Source: Sclerodactyla briareus (Eukaryota; Echinodermata; Holothuroidea; Dendrochirotida; Sclerodactylidae). From it: a stretch of DNA of 64,000 nt. Shown one piece after another: positions 27,101 through 39,100 of the stretch. Position numbers and translations under genes: made by a program. Below the pieces are notes generated by a model, which saw only the letters and a program-made list of their open reading frames with translations, searched no databases and was not told the DNA's origin. The stretch's first letter is position 1. Each line of letters starts with the position of its first letter. The stretch spans positions 434,001 to 498,000 of the forward strand of contig JAODTK010004087.1 in NCBI GenBank assembly GCA_026419785.1, read 5' to 3'.

Positions 27101-30100
27101 AGCACAGATGACCCGTAAGAGCTTCAGAGCCGAGACGACTGGATAGCCGTAGACATCTGTTACCTGTGCTCCTGAAACAAATGAAGACAAAACAAACAAG
27201 GCCCTAATAATGATTATGTTCACGTTCATGACTCGAGTCCACATAGAAATACTTCAATTACATCAAACAAGGTTCCTGCAGATTCTGAGCAACCAATTGT
27301 CATGACTTTTCCATGACCAAATGAAGGATTCTCATGACCCTCTCTATGACATTTCGCAGAGAATTTTCAACTGAACATCAAAATGGAGCCAAAGCATCAA
27401 CAGCAAACAGCTGTGAGAAAGCAACAACATCACTTCATGGAAGTTTCCCTCACTTTTCATGACTCTTTTCACTGAATTCAAACACTTATCCATGCCTAGA
27501 TTTGTATTGATGAAATATACCCTTTTTACAGGCTTTTCATGACTGCAGGAACCCTGATCAATATTCTGATAGATTTGTGATAATATGACATAAGCTCATC
27601 ACATTACAGTACATTAAATAGTAACAGTTTGTGCAGTCTGAAAAATAGAGTGCATAAAGAAGTCAAGCAGTAAAGGCCATACCTTTCCAAACTTGAGTGG
27701 GTTGGACTGTGTCCTATGTACCATATGCCAAGTAATGTACCATACTTTTGTCGACCTATACGAATACAAATGACATGGCTACATGTACTTCCTGATGATC
27801 AGCTCAGAGTGCATAGAAAAAAGCTTTTTATTTCAAATCACAGATTAATTGCACAATTCCTGGCCATCTTAAGCTTATGAATGGGATGCTGGTCGAATTT
27901 CTTTCTGATTTCCTCAACATCAACTATTCTGGCTGTGAATTAAGAAAAAAATTGACAACATTTATAAAGGATTCAATTTAATTTGAATTCTACAGGTTCT
28001 GGAAGCCAAGTAGGGCTCATTAAGGAACCCTGGCCAAATTGATCATGGAATGAGCACCGGCGATATCTCCTTTTCTAGAATTTTTTATTCTCAACTAGTG
28101 CCCAGATGATATCGAAGCAGGAATGTAAACTAATCCCAACCTGCTCCCAAGCTGCCATTTAACGTTCCCCCCCGGAAAGAGGAACAGTGCAGTCCAGATC
28201 CCACCACTTAATCAGAAACTGGAGGAACAAAAGATTCAAGTTCAATGTGACTGCTCACAGCCGACCGACAAGAATTATTGCAAATATCCCGTAATGAACC
28301 CCAGTAATGACCCAGGAAGTCCACTGCATTACAGCGGAACCATGAAGCAAAGACCAAGACTTCGCCCTCACACAGTGCAATTACAGAAAAAATGTTGGTG
28401 ACTGCTGGATTCCAAACTCGAGATGTTTGCTTGCAAAGCACCACTGATACCACTCTGCCAGTATTCCGAGGAAAGTGATTTTACCTGAGCGATGGGCATG
28501 CAATGCAAATGGCAAAACATAGAACAGGCTGGAACTTGACATCAGCCCATATAGCTGTGATCCTTTTCAAAAGGAAATGAATACCTAGGTAATGCTGACA
28601 GAAGTTTCCCCCCCAAAAATGTTGAAGGTGTGATGTGTGCTGCTAAATGCATACAAACCTTCAATAAAGAAATAATGGAAACCAATGACTCAATGTTGAT
28701 TGTACAGTGGCAGCACACCTACTTGAATAATGATTCCTTCATCATGTTTCTGCAATTGCAACATTCAGCATCTGCCCTCAATCACTCTCTCACTCACTCA
28801 CTCACTCACTCACTCACTCACTCACTCATGGGTACACATGCCTGGAAGGCATCTAGCCACATCCACCCTCCCCTTCCGATCGCCCAGTCTCTGCCAAGCA
28901 GGCTATCAGGCCTGGTCCTTCCAAGAGCCCTAAATGATCTTTGACCATGCTCCCTCCCCCTCCCTATTCAATCACAGCTATTCACTAACTGTGAAAGAGC
29001 CTGTTCTGACTGGTGGAGGAGACAGACACATACCTTCTTGCTGTTTCCATGCAGTGATGGGGAGGAACTCCTTGATGATAACCTCTAGCAATCTGGGTGT
29101 TTTGAAGATCTCGTGGAGCCTGGGATGAGTGTCTGGCAACCCTGACGAGTATCGAGAGAATGTTGAGAACCGTTGGTGCCGGAGGCTTAACCTTCTCCAG
29201 GATGTAGCAGAACCGACGGAGTGTGTTCATCCGTAAAAGAGCCTGGAAAAAAGGTTCATGATGTCACATAAACAACTTGAATTTGAATTTGAGGCAAGTT
29301 TCAACAACCATATTCCAACTGAAAGGGCGGATCATTTGGTATATGAAGTCAAGTTTTTTTAAAGTCACAACACAAAGAGTGGGGAAGTCAAGAATCAAGA
29401 TTTTTGGTTACAATACTGAATCTCACATGTAGCAAAATAACCATTCGAATGTGGGGGAAAGGCAGATGTAGTTTTGACCACAAATAGTCACAAGTACTTG
29501 GGACATGTTCTGTGGTGATGCCCATGTTTGGACTCATCAGAGGTTTCACTATTTGCCGTGCTTCAGCTCAATCAGATGATTGTCAGGGAATCACTGCACT
29601 ACACGGAAATCAAAAGCTTACCTCTCACCATACGGAGTTCAACGCTGCAATGCTTATGGTTGCCGCTCGTGGTGACCACAAGCGGCGTCGGTTGAGCTCC
29701 TTGCGAAATTCACTGCGGTCGATTTCCCAGACAGTGACCGTATTGTTTTGGACACGCACTGGAGGAATTCACAGCAGAAGTGCACAGGAATATCTTCCAT
29801 TTCAAGAGCCTGTTCATATGTCCTCTGAATTTATTGAAGGTAGTTGGACCACTGATAGCAAAAAGGATACTACATCCAGTCCGAGCTATTTCGCACTTCC
29901 ATTCCGCCCATGCTACTTATTCATTTGCCATCACAAAACTACACGGGCCTTGCGGAACTTTGAAAAATTTGGAACTAGTCAAAATCCACCGCAACGCTTA
30001 GGGCCAGTCTGGCGGTCTGCGGTGGCTATGGTGTTGCGGTCACCGCCTCACACCTTACGGTAATACAGCGACGCGAGTACAACCGTAAGTTGTCGTAAGC

Positions 30101-33100
30101 CTTGCGATCAGCAAATTCCATACAGTGTGAGGCCAGGCTTACGGTGGATGCAGTGGCGGCATCAGCGGTCGCAGCAGCGGAGACGGCGAAGCCATCACCA
30201 TAATATCGCCAAGGTAGGGATAAAGTGATATGAGTCATAAATTTAGGGTAGGGTATCCCTTACCTTGATGACATCCCTCTCCACCATTTGTGGGTCTGAG
30301 AGGTCCCTTTCCTGTATGGGTTGCCCCTCGTCATCCAGATCCTCCTGTTTCTCTGGTACCAGGGGTGGTACACTGCTCCCATGGTACCAGCAGTAGATTC
30401 TGTCCAATGTGTCCTGGAGGGAATTAAAGAAGGCTGATCATCAAGTATCGCATTAACAAGGTTTCAGCCAGCGCCTCCAAAAACCTTAACAAATGTTGCC
30501 CTCTACATGAATGATTTGAATGTCCTATCTCACAGTGCACTTAAAATTTCACAAGCTTTAGAGGGGCTAAGATTCACACACAGTAGGCCAGTCCAGAGTT
30601 ACACCATGGGTATTGAGCAATCCGTCCCATTTGTGATAACTTTGTCATTATGGTGACTCCTTCCATAGAACCACTGTAGGGCATTCAATTTCGGTAGAAA
30701 TGAACAGTAAGCAAGTTGATAAATCTGCTAATACTAACTGACCTCAGGAACTAACCATAGAGGATTATAAAACAGTAACCACATGACAGGATGCACCACA
30801 GGAAACAATGAGCCCCCCACCCCCATCCAATCACAAATAAACTTTAATTATTCCATTCACATACTGAAAATCGATTGATTGTCAGCAGCCGATCCCCTCC
30901 GACATGCAACCGATAAACTTCAACCAGCATGCCTATCTACAAACAGTTAGGGGGAACATTCTATTATACTGCAGTAAAGGTAGAAGTTAGGACATTGCAC
31001 GCATGCACTACAAATGAATCTAGTCTGTGAGGTCTCTTGAAATTTTGTTTTATCCTCCAACTGAAATACCCCACAGTACTTACAGAAACTAATATAACAT
31101 GTTCCTCTCATGTTAGCCAAATTTGAAAAGCTTTCGCTCACAAATGAAGTAGCATAGATGTTAGGTTCCACAAAAATGTGTCAAATATCAATGTTTCTGT
31201 ACAGCTAGTGGATCTTAGGCTTTCTAATAATTTCACAAATCACTCCAGTGCCAGATCATGGTGTCGGCATATTGCATCTCTGATCACTTAGGCTGGGTTA
31301 CTAGATTGTGTATGCGTGTCCGGGCTGGATGTGAAAATCACTATTTACGAAAAACAACATTGTTTCAGAAGCAAAAACATTATCAGGTAGGTGAAAAGAC
31401 CATGAAAAGGGAGCAGCTCATGGCATAGTGATTGCAAAGCATTGGTAGATGTCCTCTTCCACTTATTCACGTTGGTGCCTTATTACTAATCTGTGGCACC
31501 AATTATCTATCTTTGCAAACCAAATTGAACATATTCAAAATAGCATTGCCCAGCTCAGTTAAGAAATTGGCTGGAATGATTTGACGATCAGGTCTTACAA
31601 ATTCAAGGCTGGACTCTAAATAGTTAGGTACAATGATGTCTCACCCCAGCCTGATGTTAATGTGGGAGCACCCAATATAATGGAAGTAGCCCCAATGTTA
31701 AGTGGAGCATATGTATGATGGTGAAATAAGCCTAAGGTTAATTTGGAGACCATGTACAATAATTAAGTGATGTTGATGTGAGCACCATGTAAATGGGGAC
31801 TTACGGCCCGATGTTATGTGAAGCTCAGTACAAAGAAGTAGAGCCTGATTAATTTGGAGTACAGGTACAATGGATCGAAGCCTGATGTTGACGTGGAGCA
31901 CCACGTACAAAAACTGAAAGTAACTCTGATGTTGTGCTGGCGTTACCATGTACAATGGACGTAAAGACGATGTTAATGTGAGTACCATGTACAATGGGAG
32001 TAAGACTGATGTTCAATGTGGGCACCAGGCTACAAATGGAATTAGCCCTGATGTTAAAAAAGTAACTGATTGTAATTGTGGGCCCATGTACAAGGATGTA
32101 AGACTGATGTTAATGGGCAGCACCATGTACAATGAAGTATGACTGATGTGAAGGTGGAGCACCATGTAACTGAAGTAGCCTGATGTTAATGTGGAGCACC
32201 ATGTTGAATGGAAGTAAGCCTGATGTTGATGTGGAGCACCAGGTACGATGGAAGTAAGCATGATGTAGTGGCCATCATGTATAATGGAAAGTAAGCTGAT
32301 GTAATGGGAGCACCATGTAAAATGGAAGTAGGATGATGTTAGTGTGGAGACACCATATTCATGAAGTATGCCTGATGCTAAGTGGGGGTACACACCCTGT
32401 ACAACAAAGTAGCTGATGTAATGTGGAGCAACCATGTATAATGGATGTAAGCTGATGGTAATGTGGAGCCCCCATGTATAATGGACAATCAGCCTGAGGG
32501 AATTGGAGCACCATTGGAAAATGGAAGTCAGCTGATGTTAATGTGGAGCACCATGATAAAAATGGAAGTAAGCCTGCTGTTAATGTGGAGCACCATGGTA
32601 AAATGGAAGTAAGCCTGATGTTAATGTGGCGCACCATGTAATGGACGTAAGGCCTGATGTTAATGTGGACACCATGTACAACGCAAGTAAGCCTGATGCT
32701 AATGTGAAAGCACCAGGTATAATGGAAGTAGCGCTGATGCTAATGTGAAGGCACCATGTGAGAAGGAAAGTAAGCTGATGTAATGTGGAGTACATGTACA
32801 ATGGACGTAAGACTGATGTGATGTGGAGTACCATGTACAATGGGAGTAAGGCTGATGTCAATGTGGAGAACAATGTACAATGGAATTAGCCTGATGTTAA
32901 TAAAAGTAACCCTGATGTTAATGTGGAGCACATGTACAATGGAGTCAGCCTGATGTTAATGTGGAGCACCTGTACAATGGGACGTGGACTGCCCCGATGT
33001 TAATGTGGAGACCATGTAAATGGATAGTCAGTGATGCTTAATGGGGAGCCACCATGTGCAATGGAAGTAAGCTGATGTTAATGTGGAGAACCATGTACAA

Positions 33101-36100
33101 TGGAAGTAGTATGATGTTAGTGGGGAGCACCATATACATGGCAAGTAGCCTGATGCTAATGTGGCACACCATGTAAAAACAAGTACGCCTGATGGTAATG
33201 TGGAGCACCATGATTAATGGATGTAAGCTGATGGTATGTTGGAGCACCATGTATAAGGGACAAAGCCTGCATGTTATGTGGAAGCACCCTGTAAAATGGA
33301 AGTAAGCCGATGTAATGTGGAGCACCATGTAAAATGGAAGTAGCCTGATGTTAATGTGGAGCACCATGTTAAATGGAAGAGAGTAAGCTGCTGTTAATGG
33401 AGCACCAGGTACAATGGAATTTCAGCCTGATGTTAGATGTGGTAAGCCCCATGTATAATGGCTAAGCCGTGATTTTAATGTGGGCACAGCCATGTACAAC
33501 GAAGTAGCTGATGCTATGTGAAGCAGCCATTTAATGGAAGTAGCCTGATGCTAATGTGAAGCACCATGTATAATGGAAGTAAGCCTGAATGTTAATGTGG
33601 GGTACCATGTACAATGGCGTAAGACTGATGTTAATGTGGATTCCACTGAAACAATGGGAGTAGACTGATGTCATTGGAGCACCTGTACAATGGAATTAGC
33701 CCTGATGTTTTAATAAAAGTACCTGATGTTAATGTGGAGCACCATGTCACATGGACTAAGACTGATGTATAATGTGGAGCACCATGTACAATGGAACGTA
33801 TGACTGATGTTCAATGTGGAGCACCATGTAAATGGCAGTAGCCTGATTGTTAATGTGGAGCCCATGTCAATGTAATAAGCCTGATGTTAATGTGGCGCAC
33901 CATGTACGATGGAAGTCAGCCTGATTTAATGTTGGAGCATCATGTAGCTGAAGTAGCTGATGTTACTGTGGAGCACCATGGTACATGGAAGTAGTTATGA
34001 TGTTAGTGTGGGCACCATCGTCATTGAGTATCCTGATGCTAATGTGGCACACCATGTACAACGGAAGTAAGCCTGATGTTAATGGGAGCACCATGTATAA
34101 TGGCTTTAGAGCTGATGGTATGTGGCGCCATGTAATAATGGACATAAGCATGATTGTTAATGTGGAGCACCATGTAAGGAAGTAGCCTGATGTTATGTGT
34201 GAGCACCATGTACAATGTAAGTAAGCCGAATGTTATGTTGAGCACCAGTACACTGGAGTAGCCTGATTTTTAAGTGGAGCCCAGTATCATGGACGTAAGC
34301 CTGAATGTTAATGTTCACCCATGTCAACGAGTAGCTGAATTGCAATGTGAAGCACCATGTCTATGGACGTAAGCCTGATGTTAATGTGGCGCACCATGTA
34401 CATGGAGTCACCCTGATGTAATGTGGAGCACCATGTACAATGTAAGTAACCCTGATGTTAAGGTTGAGCACCCTGTACAATGGAAGTAACCCTGATGTTA
34501 ATGTGGAGCCTATGCACAATGGTAGTAAGACTTATGTTAATGTTGAGCACCATGGCAATGGGAGTAAGCACTGATGTGAATGTAAGCAACCATGTACAAT
34601 GGGAGTAAGACTGATGTTAATGTGGAGCACCATGTACACGAAAGTAAGACTGAATGTTAATGTGGAGCACCATGTCAATGGAAGTAACCCTGCTTGTTAC
34701 TGTGGACACCTGTACAATGAAAGTAAGACTGATGTTAATGTGGAGCACCACTGTACACTGGAAGTAACCCTGATGTCAATGTGGGGCCACCATGTTACAA
34801 TGGAGTAACCCTGAGGTTAAGGTGGAGAGCATGTACAATGGTAGTAAGACTGATGTTAATGTGGAGCACCATGTACAATGGGAGTAAGACTGAGGTAACA
34901 TGGAGCACCATGTACAACGGACGTAGGTAGGTCTCTGGAAACCAACTTAAACTCACCTCTCTCCGGTTGTATTAGGGAGGCAGCAAGACTTCAGCAGCAG
35001 GCAGACCAACCACTCAGTGCGTCATCCAGGGACCACCTCAGAAGAAAGATAACCCCAGCCTCAAACAGCCTGATGAGGAGAGGCTCAGACAATTCACCTC
35101 CCAACTCACCTAGCCGACTCTAAGGAAAAAAGGGGGCAAAGGAAGATGGACATCAAACAATATCAGTGCAATTGCTCAGTGCGAGAGGAGGCGGGTCATG
35201 CATGTCTTAATTTGATGAAAAGCAGTGTTGAAGACACTTAAATCTGTATTAGTCCTGGCACGGGGGGTTATGAGGCCAGCAAGTAAGACTGGACCAGCCC
35301 CGACTACACCCTGAGGAGTCGAGGAGGATGCTTCATCTGTCCAAACTAGAGAGAGAAATGGCGGAGAAAGAGGAACACAATATAGGTGATTCAGGAATAA
35401 TAGATGACTTTGGTGACTTTACAGTTTCATCAGTACCTTTCTATACAAAGCAGGGAACATTGCATCCTTTTGCACTCAAATAAGCATTGTGAGTCACGCT
35501 TTGGAGAGAGACAGTGGGGAGTGCGTTACCCTTGCCCACCACAACCCCAATGAGTCAACTACCACCTGAAACTTCTGTGCACTTCCCACCCTCCATCAAT
35601 TTGACTGGACTAGTAGTCACGTTAGATCCTTCTCTTTAAACAGCTGCTTCCAAGATGATTATTGTACTTGGAAGGCTTTAAACATTAGTTTTACGCAAAT
35701 ATAGTAAACTACGTGCATTGTAGAGACTCTTGAGAGGGTTTGAAGGGCCAGGACTCTCTGGTTGAGAACAGACGCTCCTGTCTAGGGTGAATATTCTCCA
35801 AGGAATATCCAGGCACCTGGGTAAAGAAGGAACAAAAATACCCGAATTTGTAATCATCCTTCAAGGCAATTGTATGTTGGCTTGGAAGAAGTAAAATGAT
35901 ACAGAAGCCAAGCTAGTATCCTTGACTGTTTCTGTCAACCCATAGCCAGAACACACAGACAAATGGGAGATATTACCAGCTCATTATGGGGCAACATAAC
36001 ATCTGAAAAATTTTTTTTTTGTTCCTACTTTAACCAACCAACTAATAGGGTTTCCTGTACCCTTGGTAAGAGAGCTACACACTATTTCAAGGTTTTTTCA

Positions 36101-39100
36101 ACCTTGAACTCTGGTACCTTAGATGACTCCACCTGAACCCCAAAACAATAGGGTTCATGTACTCACTGGGAATACACAAACCAAGTATGGCCTCAATTCA
36201 CCCTGCCCTTTACCAAAACCATAGGGTTCATGTACTCCCCATAAGAAAGATACACACCTAATTTCAAATTTTCAAACCTGACAAAAACCCCAACCGTTCT
36301 GACATATCTGGTTTACAATGTTTTCATCAGCCTTTGACCTCTGGTGACCCCTCAGAGACCTCTGACCTGACCCCCAAACAATATGGTTCATGTACTCATC
36401 ATGGGGAATACACAACAAGTATAGCTTCATCCATCTGGTGGGTCGAGTTATCGTGTTTACAAGCCAAAATTGGCCAAAATATCAAATTTCACAAATTTTC
36501 TTATATTAGACCAAAATTAACCAGAAACAGAAACAATCGGGTTCATGTAATCCCCAGAAAAAAAGCATATACACCTAATTTCAACTTGATCTAGGACCAA
36601 CCATTCGGGACTTTTGGTTGTTTTACAAGGTTTTCAGACTTTGGCCCTCTGGTGACCTCTGGACCTGACCCCAAAACAATAGGGGTTCTGTACTCATCAT
36701 GGGGAACACAACATACCAGGGTGAGGTCATCCATCCAGGTGCGAGGTCGAGTTAGGCGCCCCCCATGTCAAAAGTTTTAGCATAGGCGGCCGCCGCCTGC
36801 ACGAGGCAATTCTCGCGGCGCCTGGGCGAAAGGGACGCCGCGTGGCCGAGGTAATCAGAACACAATAGAATGCCTTAGCAACCACGTGACCTGTGAGCGA
36901 CCGTTATATCAATGTTGAACAAAGGAGAAGGCAAGCAGCGGCGGGGCCGCGATTTTCAATAGAACTATCGATCGAATATACACAATGACTGCATACTGCA
37001 TTCAAGGCACGACACACACCAGACATATATTACGATGTGGTGAAAAGTTAAGGCCGGCCTAACGGCGGGCGGCAGGAAAATCGTCATAACTTGGAAACGG
37101 GAGGGATTTTCGATTTTTTTCGGCAGTATACGGTGCAGGTACTATTAGCTCGAAGATTCATCCGCGAAAAGGTTATCTTTCAAAAAATTCGTCATTAATA
37201 ATCTGGGGGGACATCTGCTGCTTTGTGGGAGGAATACGGAGTTGTTTGTCTCGATCTGGAAGGGGTTATCAAAGTACAAACGCTGAAAGTTTCATGGGAA
37301 TTGGTCCTCTTTTGACCGTTTTAAAAATTCATGGACTAAAGCGGCCCTCGTCGAGGTGTGTCGGAAAATTTAGTCAAAAATACCACACTCCAAATAGACC
37401 CCCTACTAGTTCAAAATCTGCCACGGTCATGGTACATTGAACAAAAAAAACAAAGTCGCACACGTTGGAATCGGTAGATCTCTTCCACTCACAGCATTAT
37501 GGCGATATACAAGGTAAAACTTCTGGGGGAACCTGGAGGCTGAGAATGAACCTAATTAGTGGTAAGTCAATGGGGAGATTAATGGGTGCGTGCCACTAAG
37601 GCCCAGATTGGAAAATTTTCAAACAGCAAGTCAAATCGATCCGAATCCTGGTTTAAATTGATCGGATAGGCCCAGACTGTTGATTGAAGTGTTGACGTTC
37701 CCGCTTTTTTCGACCTTGGGTTGATTTTGGGGTAAAAAAAAACATGTTTTTTTGTCAAAAAATAGCGTTTTGTAATTTTCCACAGGTGATTTCTACATTT
37801 CTCAGTGGCGCCTGAATGTCAGAATCATAGTCACGCAGCCAGCAGAGCTGACATCGTACGTAGCCTTCAACAGTGTCCAATTGTGCCAAATAGAAGAAGG
37901 TTTAGGCCTATTGGCCATAGCAGAATGACGCTGGAGCTGGGTGGTCTGAGCCTATTCATAGGCAGCATCTGTTATTTATAGATGATTTTGAATCATTTTT
38001 TCAGGACGAAGAGCAGAGTGGCGGGCATGTGACGTTCAAATGAGTGTCCAGCGGGAGAGTTGCTCTGAGTGATGCATTAGAATGAGCATTCTGGCGGTGT
38101 TGTAGAGGGCCCAGTGCCGGTCAGGAAACGAGAATTACGGAGGAAAACGACGCTTCGCTTCAGCGTTGGCTGTTGTGGAGGGGCTGGTGTGTGTGACTCG
38201 GCCTTCGGGGGGGGATCATGATGTAGCGGAAGGAAGGAAGATGGATCAGGGAACTCTTGTGAGTGGTGTATGTCAGGATGGGTTACTATATCAAAAGAGA
38301 GACCATATACAAGCTGCTGTCAATGACAGGGGAGGCTGAGAAGCAATAAGGCCTTGTTGCGGACAAACAAATGATTGCCGTTGTCCCAGTTTGAGTGATC
38401 CCCTTATTACCATGTAAACCATTAATGCACCCAAATTAGGCCATTGCCTCTTCCACCTCAGCTCTAATAATTCCCATCTTACTCTCTGCACACATTGACC
38501 CCCTGCCTCAATCGCGTTACTCGGGTCCTTAGAAGACTCTAGCGGATTCGGAAACTGTGCTTTTTAGGCACAGTCTGCGATTATGCTTTTTGCTGCAGAA
38601 CTTTGGCTGGTGTGGCCTAAAAAATGTGACCGATCCAGGGGTGTCTCATCTAGATTATCATCTTTACTCAGCCAATTGACTCAACCACCTCCCCCCCTCC
38701 CCCCCCCCCCCCACCCCCCCCCCTCCTTCAAACCATGACTGCCTTCCATTGGCATCGTGGGGTGAGGGAAATGACGCCACAGGGTTATCTGGCTGTAATA
38801 GGTACTAGTGTTCTGCATGTTTAGCCTCCCCCCCCCCTCCAATATGGATCACCCCAACGCTGAGATAGAGGAAGGTTTGCGGTGACAGTCATCATGCCCG
38901 GGCAGAGATCTTTCCAGTATAGGACTGAGGTGGCGTCAGACTAGGCGGCCGATCATAGGGTCTGTGTCACGTTAACGACAATGGGGATTGAGAGAGAGAT
39001 ATTGCCGTGCTCAAGTTATACCCCCCCCTGGTTGGATTACCATATGTGCATACCCCGAAAGAAGACCCAACGCACCCTTGGAACCATCGGGTCCATAATT

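Noticed and set aside
28630-28944. 104-codon plus ORF with SLTHSLTHS
   Set aside because: Runs through the CTCA microsatellite.
31698-34245. Series of minus ORFs rich in [10 protein letters not shown]
   Set aside because: Artefacts of the 40-base minisatellite period; the three frames give permutations of the same peptide.
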